A DNA stretch of 64,000 nt from Selaginella moellendorffii (GCF_000143415.4 NW_003314308.1:1282654-1346653); one strand, 5' to 3'; counted from the first letter of the stretch, positions 1 through 12,504 are shown. The notes: generated by a model from the letters alone, not told the origin. Numbers and translations: made by a program.

Positions 1-3000
1 CCGCTCAAGCTGAAATCCATGGCATCAATCGATCGAGATCGATGGATCCAGGGGTGGGATAGCTACTGCGATTCTCTCCTCGCTCTAAGGAAGGAGGAAC
101 TATATAGTTTTGACGGAAGAACTTAGTAGAAGGAGACGTGAAGAAGAAAGAGATCACACACTCTCGAATGGATCTCGTGTGTTCTTCCGGGAGTTTCTCT
201 AAGTTAAATGCTTGGGTGATACGAAAAAGGAGGAGGCAGCTTTAAAGATGCTGTGGAAGAGCAGGCAAAAACACACACAAGACTGGCAGGGCACACAAAG
301 CAAAAGTGATAGTTGGGCTCAAGCAATCAAGCCTGGAAGATCGATTTGGGGGTGTTTGGATTGGATCTCTACAGGCAGCTGGATGCGCTGCTGCTGCTGC
401 TGCTCGGAGGATCCGCGGCGCTGCTGCTCTTGTGCCATGGTGGAGGAAGTATCGCTGCTGCGGCGGCAATGCTTGCTGTTCAAGAGAGCTGTGGGCAAAT
501 TGAGAGCTTGGATGCTACCGCGGCTGCCAGTGCTGCCACTCCAATGGATCATCATCAATTCCTCATCCTGTTCCAGAGCTTGCCCCATCAATCACTCGAC
601 GCGATCGATGGATTGATCAATCGTCTTTGTGGGAAAGAAAGAAAGCGAGCTTTCCAATCCAATCCAATCCAATCCAAAATCGCTCACTCTACTGTAGCTA
701 AGTAGAGGGAAAACGGATTAACATCCCACATCTCTCTTTCTCTCTCTCTCGCTCTCTCTCTCCCTCGAGAGGTTTAGGTTGCAAACTTGATGCCTGGATT
801 CAAGGAGCAAAACTATATGCCCCGCGAATATTCCACGCGTCCAACGTAAACCCTAAAACCCGGCAGGGAATCGAGCGCGTGACGCGTCACCGGTCTTACA
901 TTAAAAAACAAAGAAATATCTCACCTGGCCTTCCTTTACACCCTTGGCAGGGCACGGTAAAAACAAAAAAGGAAAATTACCTTGTCATTGACCGGGGGCG
1001 GGCGTGGTGAAACCTTGCCAGATAAGTTAGCTAGAGAGATAGCAGTACCAATACCAGCCCACCTAACCACAATAACCCACCACCCACAGCCGTGGCCAAA
1101 TAGCAGATGCCGCCAAACGCTGGTATCAGGCGCATATTCACTGGATAATACGAGGCCCTCCACCATACGAAGTACAATACAGCAAGGGCATGGGACTTCT
1201 GGCAGGGCAGTCAGAGCCTGCGAGGCTTTAAATGCGAGCCACCTACTCTCATGCCATCATTCCCTCAACCATTGATTAAACTCTTCCAATCTTCGCTTCC
1301 ATTCCAACGGTTTAAAACTTAACTAAGTTACCCAAGAACCCTAAAAAGTTCTTAAGCGGGTCATGCATTTCTTGAGCCCCCTATGCCTCCACGAACGACA
1401 ATTGTCACATGTGTGCATTAGGGGGGTTATGTCATTCATGACAAACGAGTTACGCAGCGAGGGGACGAGAGAGAGAGAGAGAGAGGCGAAGAGATCGGAT
1501 CTTCCAAAGGAAAGCATTGCGGGGGAATTTTGTAATGCCCGGGGCATTTGTTTATGGTTTGGGCAGCAGTCAATCCGAGAGAAAACAAATGGAGCGTTTT
1601 CATTGAACTCTCAGCCCCAGGAAAGACGAAGACGCGAAGACGACCTAAACTTTGCCGCCATTGGGCATATTTTACAAATCATATGGAGTGGAGGGTTGGC
1701 CCCTTGGCTTGCGGAAAAGAGAAAAATGCCTTCGTCGGGGATAATCATGCGCATTTCCTCGGGGTTTGGGCTAATGAGTGGACACACATGGAAGTTGCTA
1801 TCGGCTGCTTTTGTGGATGATCGATAAAAATTGCTAGCATTGGATTGCATGGTTCGAAAACAATGATATAATCTCAATCTGGGGTAACGAAAAAATTAAA
1901 TCGCGGAGGTCCATTGGGCATTTGGTCACATGCAGGTTGACGTTGAATAAACCCAATCTTTTGAAATGGGCGAATATCTCCGAGATACGCTTCCTTTGTC
2001 ACCATCAGCGGAAATGGCAAGAAACAAAAGCGTGACACGAGTGGTCGGAGAGAATCGAACCCACGCCAGGTGCCACATCCACAGCTCACACGCCACGTGT
2101 CTTTCCATTTTACGGTCGACCAAATGCCGGCAAGCGGCAGCCGCTGTCGGGTAGCGGACAGAATATGCCACTCGCGCGGGAGTGGAGGAATGTTGTTTGC
2201 CTCCTAAAACTTTGCCTTTGTGTCAATTCTCTCTCGCATCAAAGCTAACCGAATTTAGATCAAAGCTAAGCTTTGCAAGAGTGTGATTTAATCTGGCAAG
2301 TGGACACATGGTGGCGCATGTGCCCCTTAACAAAAGGTGAAACGATGCCTCCTTTTTCTTCCTTTTGGGGGCGGCGCGGATCGATTCCCTTCCCCGGGTC
2401 AGGTCGTGTTTGTACGGTTAGAATGGCCACCACGTCAAGCCGTACGTACGGGGCGCAACAGGAAATTGGAAAGAATAATCAACGCGCCACCCCCCATCGT
2501 GCTAAAAGGTGGCCATGCTCTTTGATTTACATATATCTGAGATCGAGGTGTGGTTGTTTCATTGGTGGCTTCGGAAGGCACGATTTCAAAGGGTCATACG
2601 TGTATACAAAGCCGCGAGGGAAATCTATCTAGAGTGTGGACCACGCAAGAGATCTCCTGGGTTGACCAGTGTTTTTTGGATTTTGGCGGGAACATTTAGG
2701 TTTAGGTCTAGGTGCTTGGCTATGGCGGTTCTTTGGCGATCTCGTTTCTCAGGTGTGTGATCCTTCTCGGCGATCTATTCGAGAAGAAGCGCTTCTACGT
2801 GGTGCCTTGCTTGTGAATGGATGTTTGCATTTCCAGCATTTGTTTTGTAGAGCTGCTTGCTTCATCCGGTGGATGAGAAGTCCCCATCAGCTTGATCGAT
2901 TGGAGGGTAAGGAAATTTTGTGGAGCAAGTAGGAAAAGTTTCCGGATGGTTTGTTTTCCAGTCAGCGTCAATTGAATGCCGGATCATTCTGGATTTTGAG

Positions 3001-4499
3001 TTTAAACTTAAAACTTAGCTCAGGAAGTTGTTCCAGGATCCGGCAGCGAAGATGTAGCAGTTGTATTGGATAATTTGATCTATTGGAGGGTGAGAAAGTG
3101 TTTGAGCAAATAGGAAAAGTTTTTGGATGTTTTGTTTTATCAACTCAATGCTGGATCATCCTGGATTTTAAGCTTTCCAACTGGAGAAGTTAAGACTTTG
3201 GATGATATGTCTGAGTTCCAGGGAGCGAAGATAGTAGTATTGCGCAGTTCAATCTTAAGTTTGTGCGTCGAGGTACGTCCCTTCGCAGGAACTTGGTGAA
3301 TAAAACAGTGTTTCTTTCAGCTTCGTCAATGCGGAGCACTGCGCGGCACATATTTTTTCCCTTTGCCTGGATGAACACTACAGGCAAGGTACTCTTGAGA
3401 TGCTCACAGCATCCTGACGATTGGTTCCTTTCATCTTTTTTGTCGCTGAATCAGGCGATAGGGACATTTGAAAACGCAACGCAAGCACCGTAACGTAACT
3501 ATGCTCTTTGCGAACAAAGTTTGTTCGTGCTTCCAAGGCCTGCGCAATGGCATCTTCCGCTGCCAAGGCTAGAAAAGCTTTTCCCGGTGCCAGCGGAATT
3601 GAACGAGTCTGAATATGCTAGAGGTACGTTACTTTTTTACATCTCTTCACAATAGACTCGGTCAGTTCTTCATTTTTTTTTCTTTCGTTTCTCTTTTGAA
3701 ACATCTTCTCCGCTCGGAGGTACCACCTGTTGGCAATGATGGTGTTGATATGAACCCCGAATGCGTGAATGCTAAAGTTCTAGTGATGTGTCTATCTTAG
3801 CTGGCTGCAGGGCTGAATTCATGAGCGTTCGGTATCTGTGACACCCCCAAGTACGCAGTATGTATCCGCTGATAGTTAACTACCTGATAAAACTGTTTTG
3901 TGTTTTGTGCAGAGAGCTCGCGAAGGTTTGTCAACGAGAGAAATATCCCTGTGGCCTGAATATTTTTTGAATTTCTCTGGGGGAGCTAGCTTGTTTGGTC
4001 GGCTGTGCAGCTCGTCGTAAGCATTGCGATTGTAGAACACTGGAGGCTTGTATCGATGCCTTTAACTTGTGACGGTACCGTTCTTTCGATATTGTTTAAG
4101 TTGATATCCTTACGGGTCTTTGAATTTGTTCTTGGCGAGAGCTCAAACGATGTTTTCGTTTCGACAACCACGCAAGTACAGTATCTACAGCGGGTGTCCG
4201 AAAACAACGGAGCTAGCAAAGTGGGATACCAAATGAGCAACAAAGACAGATGAGTCTACTTGCAGTGTCTTCCTAAATTCTTTCCTTCCCAGGTGAGGCT
4301 AGGCAGCAACAAGGCGTGAAGGGGAAATGTAAGGCAGCTGAGTTTGTATTTAACTCTTTGGCGGGACTGCGGACTGGAGGGATTTACAAGCAGGACTATA
4401 GCGTGCATTGTACAGCAACATGTGGAGGATGACGAGACGACTGAGAGCGTTGATACAACTTTAGGAGACGGAGGATTTGGAACTTTGGCGTTGTAGAAG
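1..4499. other. No recognised gene; possible upstream non-coding transcript
   Basis: I find no open reading frame here with a recognisable domain, and the longer frames on both strands are low in complexity or random-looking. The first 700 bases hold a short CTG/CAG-rich tract near 388-405, which makes spurious Leu- and Gln-rich frames. From about 2.5 kb to 4.5 kb the plus strand has several plausible donor and acceptor sites (for example a donor at 3389 and pyrimidine-rich acceptors near 3450 and 4300). These could belong to a spliced non-coding transcript continuing into the antisense candidate at 4.5-5.0 kb. Confidence 0.4.
731..765. repeat. CT/GA microsatellite
   Basis: Pyrimidine dinucleotide tract (TCTCTC with a few interruptions) on the plus strand. 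Similar tracts occur in the leaders of other genes in this window, so it may mark a transcribed leader, but no gene was found beside it. Confidence 0.8.
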
Positions 4500-5013
4500 G
4501 TACGAACCATTTCTCTTTAATTTTTTTCTATCTCTCTTTTGTAAAACTTTTTTCTTTCTTTCTTCTTTCTTTTGTTTGTAGGCTGTTCGCGAATGATGCT
4601 GTCAAGTGCATGGTGCGCCCAAGTTTACATGAATTGAGCAAGAGGGAGTGATACGGAAGGTGACATCGAGCTCGACGGGTGTCGTGCCATTCAAGGGGGA
4701 AAGCGAGCACAAGCAAGTTGCAAGAATGTCGCTCACATCGTGACAGCAGTCGCCAGGCTGAGCTCCTGGCAAGAGGCAAGCGAGAGCCGATAGCAAATTG
4801 CAATTGCGTCCTGGTGGTGGTAGTGCCGCTGGAGGCGGAAGAAACTGAGCTCGACAAAAAGCCATCAGAGTGACTGTCAGCAAAGCAAGCACGCAACTCC
4901 TCTTGCCACCAAACAAACGATATTCCGTTGAATCCATCATCTTTCGCTCGTAAGTTGCTTTACGAAACTCTTTCCTTGGCTCTAAGAATGTCCGTGAACT
5001 CCTTTTGTTGCAG
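4500..5013 (+). ncRNA. Candidate spliced transcript antisense to the lipid-transfer gene
   Basis: On the plus strand, 4500-4581 reads as an intron (GTACG donor, long T-rich stretch, TTTGTAG acceptor), and 4950-5013 reads as another (GTAAGT donor, TTGTTGCAG acceptor). The implied exon, 4582-4949, has only short open frames, the longest about 65 codons, and covers the whole lipid-transfer-protein reading frame that lies on the opposite strand. If transcribed, this would be a natural antisense RNA. The splice sites are seen; transcription is inferred. Short introns with good consensus do occur by chance in T-rich DNA. Confidence 0.3.
4602..4940 (-). CDS. Non-specific lipid-transfer protein (8-Cys motif)
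   Basis: Encodes a 112-residue secreted protein in one exon. Residues 1-32 form an N-terminal signal peptide with a hydrophobic run (VLALLTVTLMAF), followed by a proline-rich stretch. The eight cysteines then follow the lipid-transfer/hydrophobic seed protein order: C-x7-C-x9-CC-x9-C-L-C-x22-C-x9-C. Members fold into four helices held by four disulphides around a lipid-binding cavity and usually act in the cell wall or cuticle. The start is the first of two adjacent ATG codons; the frame stops two residues after the last cysteine, so no GPI-anchor tail is present. The gene lies on the minus strand inside a stretch whose plus strand carries two intron-like segments. Family assignment is good; the subtype is not resolved. 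Confidence 0.72.
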   Translation of the reverse strand: MMDSTEYRLFGGKRSCVLALLTVTLMAFCRAQFLPPPAALPPPGRNCNLLSALACLLPGAQPGDCCHDVSDILATCLCSLSPLNGTTPVELDVTFRITPSCSIHVNLGAPCT

Positions 5014-6194
5014 GGAAACGATAAGATGGTTGTAATTCAGCACGAGCAGGCTCTCCAGCAGAGAGAAAGAAGAAAAAGAAAATGGAAATGCTGTTTCTTA
5101 AGGAAGGGTGTGAAGAAACTTGCACCAAAGCATTGATGAGAACGCCTGGAGAGATTCTCTTTCCGGCCAAGCCAAGCGCCTCTGTGCTGTTTGCGACGTC
5201 GCCTATTTGTTTTTGCCTTTCCCTCTGCCCCCAGGTTCGTAGAGATCTCTTCGATTTGTTTTGATTTCCTCCTGACCCTGGAAAATTATAGTGTGATGGT
5301 TGAGAGAGACCAGACCAGCTTTAAAACTATTTGGAAACAGCCAGCCAGGACCCAGGACGGACTTCTCGCTCAGGAGGTGAAAGAGAGGAGCGATTCAAGC
5401 TCCATTTAAAAGGCCTCCTTTTGTGTAAGTGCGTGTTTTTCCTTTGTTTTTTTATTTCTAACATGCGAGGCCCACCTTGCTTGTATTCAATGCATGCAGT
5501 TGCGTGGAGAAAGCTAGAAATTTTTTACATTTTTTTCCGGGGGGTTTAGGCGTTGTTTATGGATAGTTTATGCAAAGATGGGCGTCAAGTTAAACAAGTC
5601 GCTCACTCCATGTGGTGTGTTTGAGAGGAAAATCACTTTGGCCACCTTTACCTTAGCTGGGGCTCTCACATTCACCACCACCTTTGACTTTGCCCGAGAA
5701 ATAATCTAGACAAAGGAATTCCAGTTCGATTCCAAACAGTAGCAAAACACCAACAAGGCGGTGCTTGTCTATGATTGCAATGCCTCCAAAATAATCATCA
5801 ACAATCAGTCCTTTTCTATCGACACAAGGAGGAAAGAATTGTCTTCCAAGTCTCCTTAGATTACATTTAATCCAACATTGTTTTTCACTTCTAACCACTT
5901 GAGGGCAATTGCGCTTATAGTAAGTCAAGCTAAAAAGAATGGTAGTAAAATACAAAACCAAAATGAATGCCAGGCTGGGGTAAACCACGTGTGAAAAGTA
6001 AATAGGGCCTAGACCGTAATCAATGGCATGTAGAGGTTGAGCCTAGCCCTGAGGAATACGAGAATACGTAAAAAAGTGAATAAACACAAAAAATACGGGA
6101 GAGTGGAAGAAGTAAATGTGAAAAAAAAAGAAAGAGTTACGTTAATTTGGATGAATAGACCAGCCTAGCTATCACCACAGTAAAACTGCTTGGA
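5014..6194. other. No recognised gene
   Basis: No supported gene. A 111-codon frame on the minus strand at 5653-5988 has a hydrophobic N-terminus but no recognised family, and I see no splice context or codon bias to support it. The 5.2-5.6 kb part could hold the 3' end of the candidate plus-strand non-coding transcript. Confidence 0.4.
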
Positions 6195-7370
6195 CTAAGT
6201 CATGCCACAGGTGTACGGCCACGGGCCGTGGGAGAGGCCGGCGGTCAGGGATAACGGAGGAACATTCGCGGCCGTTGGATGCCGCGGGTGGACGGCGGAG
6301 ATCCGGGTCCCGCGTGACGGAATGTTCTGTCACGTGACAGGAGCGGCGCCGCCGCGGCGCCGCCAGGATGGGCGCGGTGTCAGCGGGATGTGACACCGCC
6401 GTCACTGCTCTGCCGAGGAGACGAGATTTTGGTAATCGAGGGGGAGAAAAAGAAAGAAACCATCGATTCGATCTGGAAAAGAAATGCTTTTGTTGATTCG
6501 TTAAGCCGGAAATCTCCTCCAAAACAATTGGGTTTTGGGATATGGCGGAGGAGATCAAAGGACAAAGAGGAGAGAGAGAGAGAGAGAGGGAGGGACTACT
6601 AGTCTTTGGCAAGAACGGGCAGTCTAGCAGCGCAGAGGTCGGCCAGAGCGCACAGCGCGAGCAGAGCGACGAGACAGTGAGTGGCACACAGATTTTTGGA
6701 GCACAGAGTGAGAGAGAAAGAGAGAGAGAGAGAGTGAGTGAGAAAGCTTGAGAGGAAGAAGAAGAGATTTTCTCCTTCTGGATCATCCATCACGAAAAAG
6801 AGTGTGATGGTGGTGGTGGTGGCGATTCCTTGATTTCGCTCCAGTGGGCATTCATGGCATAGCTAGCTCGTCGCCATCCAGCATTGGCGGAGATTGGATT
6901 TTTGGATCGGGGCTGGCGGGGCGGAGAGAGCGCCGCGCGGTGGCGGTGGGATTGGAATTCTGTGCCCGTTCCGTTCTACGATCTCTTTCTTCCACCTCCG
7001 CCTTGAAACCAAGAGCTCTCTCTAGCCGAGAAAGGAATGTGGGTCTCTTGCTCTTCTTCTTCCTCTCACGTTTGCGCTTGAGAGCTTTGGCTGCACGATA
7101 GGATGGCAGCGGCGGCAGCGGCAGCACTGGAGAGCGCCAGTCCAGCGCCAGTTGATAGATGGATAGATGATAGATCATGAGCTAGGATAGATTCACGCAA
7201 CATCCGCACGCCATCGCCGAGAGTTCTTCCTTTCTTGCTCCTTTCCTGGAATGTGGGATCTGGGAAGAGCGAGAAGAGCTCGTGTAGAGTAGATCGCAAG
7301 AACAGGACGGCGATATGGCGAGTAGTACCAGCAGCGATTGAAAGCTCTCGCGGTGGGCTTGCGATAAAAG
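6195..7370 (+). promoter_or_regulatory. Upstream region and leader of the ERECTA-like gene
   Basis: A GC-rich segment (6200-6420) contains the 10-base palindrome GTCACGTGAC at 6329-6338, a G-box-type ACGTG core, and a GC palindrome near 6340-6362. It is followed by GA-repeat tracts at about 6569-6590 and 6709-6734, a GGTGGTGGTGG run near 6808, and a long purine/pyrimidine-biased leader. GA-rich leaders are common upstream of plant receptor-kinase genes. No TATA box or start site can be fixed from sequence alone. The long minus-strand frame across this stretch is a low-complexity Ser/Leu shadow of the GA repeats. Confidence 0.5.
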
Positions 7371-7974
7371 ATGGGATCGATGCACCACTTTGTGTTATCT
7401 TTGCTCTTCTTGGCTGCTCTTCTTGGCAGCGCTTCCGGCCTCTCAGACGATGGTCAGTATCGATCGATCGATCTCCTTTCTTCTTCTGTCTTTCTTCGCT
7501 AGTCTATGAACTGAAGTTCTTTTTCTTTTCATGGGTTTTCTTCGCCATGGATCGATCTTGTCACTCACAGGGGTGGTGCTGCTCGAGATCAAGAAATCGC
7601 TCAACAATGCCGACAACGTTCTCTACGATTGGGAAGGAGCAATTGATCGCGACCCGTGTTTCTGGAGGGGTGTCAGCTGCGATAATGTCACGCTTGCAGT
7701 GATTGGCTTGTAAGTTCACGGGAGGATCATAACGCACGCATTATCATCATCATCGTCTTCGCAAGGCTCCATCTCCGCTCTCTCTTTTCTCCTCTCCTCT
7801 TTTCTCCTCTCTTTTCCATCTTGTCTCATGCTGGATCTTCCATCTTTAACTTACACAAGTTGCGATTTGTTTTTGCGGCCAGGAATCTGACTCAATTGGG
7901 ACTTTCCGGAGAGATCTCGCCAGCTTTTGGAAGGCTCAAAAGTCTCCAGTATTTGTAAGTGGTGTTGCGTTGCC

Positions 7975-8014
<40 letters not shown>

Positions 8015-11000
8015 GTGTGTTCTTCCTTTAATTTTTTTTCCCTCCGTATCGTTGTGGGGACCAAGAAGACAAAGTTTATAACTCCTGCGTGTTTTGTGTG
8101 TAGGGACTTGCGAGAGAACAGCTTGTCTGGACAGATTCCAGACGAGATTGGGCAGTGCGTCAACTTGAAAACCATGTAAGTTCCTTGCTTTTTTCGCGTC
8201 TCTCTTTCTTGTAGTACTTCAATGTTTGGAACTATTCCAGAGATCTTTCGTTCAATGCATTCCACGGAGATATTCCATTCTCGATCTCGCAACTCAAGCA
8301 GCTCGAAAATCTGTACGTTATACCCGCGCTTCGTTCGAAGAGCTAATGAATCTCTCGCTACTTCAAACTGTGCAGTATACTGAAGAACAATCAACTTACG
8401 GGGCCGATCCCTTCGACGCTGTCCCAGCTCCCGAACCTTAAGACTCTGTTCGTTTGAATACTCTCCCTCTCTCTCTCTTCTCGTTTGCTTTTCTGATCTT
8501 CAAATCTTTACCAGGGACTTGGCACAGAACAAGCTGACAGGAGAAATACCAACTTTGCTCTACTGGAGTGAAGTTTTGCAGTACTTGTGAGTTGCTTCGA
8601 GTGATCTTGCTTCGTATGAAACTAAGACACGAGCTTTTGGCAGAGGTTTGAGGGATAATCTCTTGACTGGGAACTTGTCCCCCGATATGTGCCGGCTTAC
8701 GGGGCTGTGGTATTTGTAAGTTTCCTGGAACACCTTTTCTATCTCACAAACTCGTTATATCACCGTTTCTTCTCCTTGATTGCTTACAGTGATATTCGGA
8801 GCAACAACATCACAGGTCCCATTCCAGAAAATATTGGAAACTGCACAAGCTACGAGATCCTGTGAGTATTTCTTTGTCGTGTGTTCACTTTCTTATTGAT
8901 TTCTTTCCGTACTAAATTGCCGCAGAGACCTCTCGTATAACCAGCTGACTGGCGAGATTCCTTTCAACATCGGCTTTCTGCAAGTGGCAACCTTGTAAGC
9001 TAGCCTACTTGATCTCTTAGAATATCCATGCCGTTGTTTTACTTTGTGAAAGGTCTCTGCAAGGAAACAAGCTTGTTGGCAAAATTCCAGACGTGATCGG
9101 TCTTATGCAGGCTCTGGCAGTTCTGTAAGTGATTTTATCTGCGATGTGTTTTTGTTCTCACTCGCTTTTGACAGGGATTTAAGTAACAACTTCCTTGAAG
9201 GATCGATTCCTTCGATACTTGGCAATCTTACTTTCACCGGCAAGCTGTAAGCCATGGCGTAGAATCTCGTTTCTATGAGAGATTGATTTCTTGTTGCTGT
9301 AGATATCTCCATGGAAACATGCTTACTGGAGTCATTCCTCCGGAGCTTGGAAATATGACGAAGCTCAGCTACTTGTGAGTATTTTTTAGTTGTTTTCTAA
9401 GTTTTTTTCTCCTGACAGAAGACTTAACTAGCCATTACTTCTTTCAGGCAACTCAACGATAACAATCTAACAGGACAGATTCCTCCCGAGCTGGGAAGCT
9501 TAAGCGAGTTGTTTGAGCTGTGAGCTTGCAGTGATGTAAAAAATATCGAAATCTAGCTAATTTGGTTTCTCGACATTGCAGGGATCTTTCCAACAACAAG
9601 TTCTCTGGACCATTTCCAAAAAATGTGAGCTACTGCTCGTCCTTAAACTACATGTAAGTTTCCTTGAATCTTTTCCGTCGTCACTATTGATACTTTTGCG
9701 CACAGTAACGTTCACGGAAACATGCTAAACGGCACCGTGCCTCCAGAGCTTCAGGATCTGGGAAGCTTGACTTATTTGTAAGTTTCCGTAACTCTTTTTT
9801 CTCGATCGATCGTTTCTCACGCGAAGCGTTTAGAAACTTGTCATCTAATTCGTTTTCGGGAAGGATTCCTGAAGAACTAGGACACATTGTCAACTTAGAT
9901 ACAATGTAAGACCAGAAGTTTTTCCGGTACAACTTGACAATCTCTTGATTTGTACCAGGGATCTCTCAGAAAACATTTTAACCGGGCACATTCCCAGATC
10001 AATAGGCAACCTTGAACATCTCCTCACGCTGTAAGTATGCTAGCTTCACGAACTGAGGTGAACTGACAATAATTTGTGTGTGTGTTTTTCTCAGTGTTCT
10101 AAAACACAACAAGCTCACTGGAGGAATTCCGTCTGAATTTGGTAGCTTGAAAAGCATCTATGCAATGTATTGTCTCTTGCAATTCACGACGCTCTTTGCC
10201 AGCTTTGATTCACGGGAACTTACTTGCAGGGATTTGTCGGAGAACAATCTGTCGGGGAGCATACCGCCAGAGTTAGGACAGCTACAAACACTGAATGCAC
10301 TGTAAGAGCTTTTCATCCTTTTGCTTCTTTATGGACTGTTCTTGTTTCAGACTTCTGGAAAAGAATTCCCTGTCAGGATCGATACCACCGCAGCTTGGAA
10401 ACTGTTTCAGCCTCAGCACCTTGTAAGCTTTTCTTTCGTTTCTTTGTGAGATACTCACACTATCTTGTCAGGAACTTGTCATACAACAATCTCTCAGGAG
10501 AGATACCAGCGAGTAGCATCTTCAATAGATTTTCATTCGAAAGGCATGTTGTGTTTGATAGTTTTAGCTTCCTTCTAACTTTCAGACTTGCAGCTATGTA
10601 GGAAATCTACAGCTCTGTGGTGGATCCACGAAACCAATGTGCAACGTCTACAGGAAGAGGTCATCTGGTATATAAAATCTCTGTTTTTTTTCCACCTCGC
10701 CTTCTACTCATCCATATTTTTTTTTCATCTTCGAGTAGAAACGATGGGAGCATCAGCGATTCTTGGCATTTCGATCGGCTCAATGTGTCTGCTACTGGTC
10801 TTCATCTTCCTGGGCATTCGCTGGAACCAGCCCAAAGGATTCGTCAAAGCCTCGAAGAACTCATCCCAGAGTAAGCAAAGCATCGCGAAGAAAAAAAAGC
10901 AAGAAAAAAAACTGACACGCTACTTGAAAACCAGGCCCTCCCAGCCTCGTCGTTCTACACATGGACATGTCTTGCCACACTTACGACGATATCATGCGCA

Positions 11001-12145
11001 TCACAGACAACCTCCACGAGAGATTTCTCGTCGGCCGCGGTGCCTCCAGCTCCGTCTACAAATGCACGCTCAAGAACGGCAAGAAAGTTGCGATCAAGCG
11101 GCTCTACAATCACTATCCACAGAACGTCCACGAGTTTGAGACGGAGCTCGCGACTCTAGGCCACATCAAGCACCGAAACTTGGTAAGCTTGTATGGATAC
11201 TCGCTATCCTCGGCCGGGAACCTCCTCTTCTACGACTTCATGGACAATGGAAGCCTCTGGGACATCCTCCACGGTATAGCTTCTCTTCTTCTTTGCAAAG
11301 CTCTAAATCTTGTGGAAACTTTCCAGGACCAGTGAGAAAGGTGACGCTCGACTGGGACGCGCGGTTGATCATCGCGCTGGGCGCTGCGCAGGGGCTGGAG
11401 TACCTCCACCACAACTGCAGCCCCCGGATCATCCACCGGGACGTGAAGTCCTCCAACATTCTCCTGGACGAGAGGTTCGAGGTCCATCTCTCCGACTTTG
11501 GCATCGCCAAGAGCATTTGCTCCGCGAGCACGCACACGTCCACGTACGTGATGGGGACGATCGGCTACATTGATCCGGAGTACGCCAGGACGTCGCGGCT
11601 CAACGAGAAATCCGACGTCTACAGCTTCGGGATCGTGCTCCTGGAGCTCATCACGCGGCAAAAGGCCGTGGACGACGAGAAGAACTTACACCAATGGGTA
11701 AAGCTTCATGGACGATGGATCTCCTCTCACAAAACTTGGGTGATCGATCTCGCAGGTGTTGTCTCACGTCAACAACAAGAGCGTGATGGAGATCGTGGAT
11801 CAAGAGGTGAAAGATACGTGCACGGACCCAAACGCGATCCAGAAGCTCATCCGCTTGGCGCTGCTGTGCGCACAGAAGTTCCCGGCGCAAAGACCCACCA
11901 TGCACGACGTTGTCAATGTGATCTTGACGCTGCTTCCTCCTCCCACCGTCAAGAAATCCTCGGCCGGAGCTGCCAATGCCGCTGCCAATGCCGCTGTGGA
12001 TTCCTCTGCGAATGCCGGTGGAGCAAACCGGAGGTATGTGGACGACTACGTGGATAGCAAGCACAGGGACAATCTCTCGGCCAGCAGCACCACCTCGGGC
12101 GGCCACCTCTTTGTCAAGTTTGGCGAAGTTATCTCCCAAGGGTGA
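7371..12145 (+). CDS. ERECTA-like: ERECTA-family leucine-rich-repeat receptor kinase
   Basis: Receptor kinase of 987 residues. In land plants this family perceives EPF/EPFL peptides at the plasma membrane and controls stomatal patterning and organ growth. I model 27 exons: 7371-7452, 7571-7709, twenty LRR exons from 7883-7954 to 10472-10543, then 10594-10667, 10739-10870, 10935-11273, 11327-11697 and 11756-12145. In order the protein has a signal peptide (about 1-20), an N-cap with DPCFWRGVSC, about twenty 24-residue LRRs, a GNLQLCGG cap, a membrane helix near 585-605, and a kinase domain from about 655. VAIK lysine (about 676), HRDVKSSN and DFG are all present, so it should be active. The C-terminus, FGEVISQG, matches the family ending. 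Nineteen LRR exons are exactly 72 nt and one is 69. The intron after 10543 starts with GC, and only that choice keeps the frame. Confidence 0.95.
7977..8011 (+). repeat. (GA)n microsatellite in an ERECTA-like intron
   Basis: About 17 perfect GA units just after the donor of the third intron. It is a likely length polymorphism, with no coding effect because it lies wholly in the intron. Confidence 0.95.
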
Positions 12146-12342
12146 AAAATTTTCCCACTTCTTGTATCATATAACTAAAATACCTACTCTGTTTTTAGGG
12201 TTCATCTTTTAGGGTTCTTCACAAGAAACTCTCCCTCTTTCTTTCAATTAGATTTTAGTTCAACATTTGCAGTGATCTAGAGATCACAAAATCAAAGAGC
12301 CAAAAACTGGGGATGGAGGAAACAATAGACTGATTGCATCGC

Positions 12343-12504
12343 TTACAGCTCCAGCTTGAGCTCCTCGTTCTCCTTGGTGAGGAAATGGATGACATAGGGC
12401 AGAACCCTAATGACGCCCACCCAGATGCCGAACTGCGTCAGATGGCTGCGGAGCTGCCGGTGCGCCTCCGCCTTGTCGGGCAGCTGAATCTGTCCCAGAA
12501 ACAT
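12343..12504 (-). CDS. TOM6: Mitochondrial import receptor subunit TOM6
   Basis: Encodes a 53-residue protein in a single exon. The sequence begins MFLGQIQLPDK, then continues with a QLRSHLTQFGIWV stretch, a hydrophobic RVLPYV segment and an acidic tail ending EELKLEL. This is the layout of plant TOM6: a short N-terminal PDKAEA-type lead, one transmembrane helix, and an EELK(L/I)-type C-terminus. TOM6 is a small tail-anchored part of the outer-membrane TOM complex that stabilises its association with the TOM40 pore. The gene is convergent with the ERECTA-like gene, the stop codons being about 200 bases apart. Three AAACCCTA-like motifs sit just upstream at 12541-12615, typical of plant housekeeping promoters. 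The gene is very short and easily missed; length and motif order support it strongly. Confidence 0.88.
   Translation of the reverse strand: MFLGQIQLPDKAEAHRQLRSHLTQFGIWVGVIRVLPYVIHFLTKENEELKLEL

Noticed and set aside
2040-2085. tRNA T-arm-like sequence on the minus strand (GTGGGTTCGATTCTCTCC)
   Set aside because: The T loop is good, but the T stem has mismatches. No matching 5' acceptor strand, D arm or anticodon arm is found within 100 bases.
5653-5988. 111-codon minus-strand frame with hydrophobic start
   Set aside because: No family resemblance, no Cys or motif pattern, and no visible promoter or splice context.
6172-6786. 204-codon minus-strand frame in the ERECTA-like upstream region
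   Set aside because: Low-complexity Ser/Leu runs from the complementary GA repeats; no domain, and it lies antisense to a probable leader.
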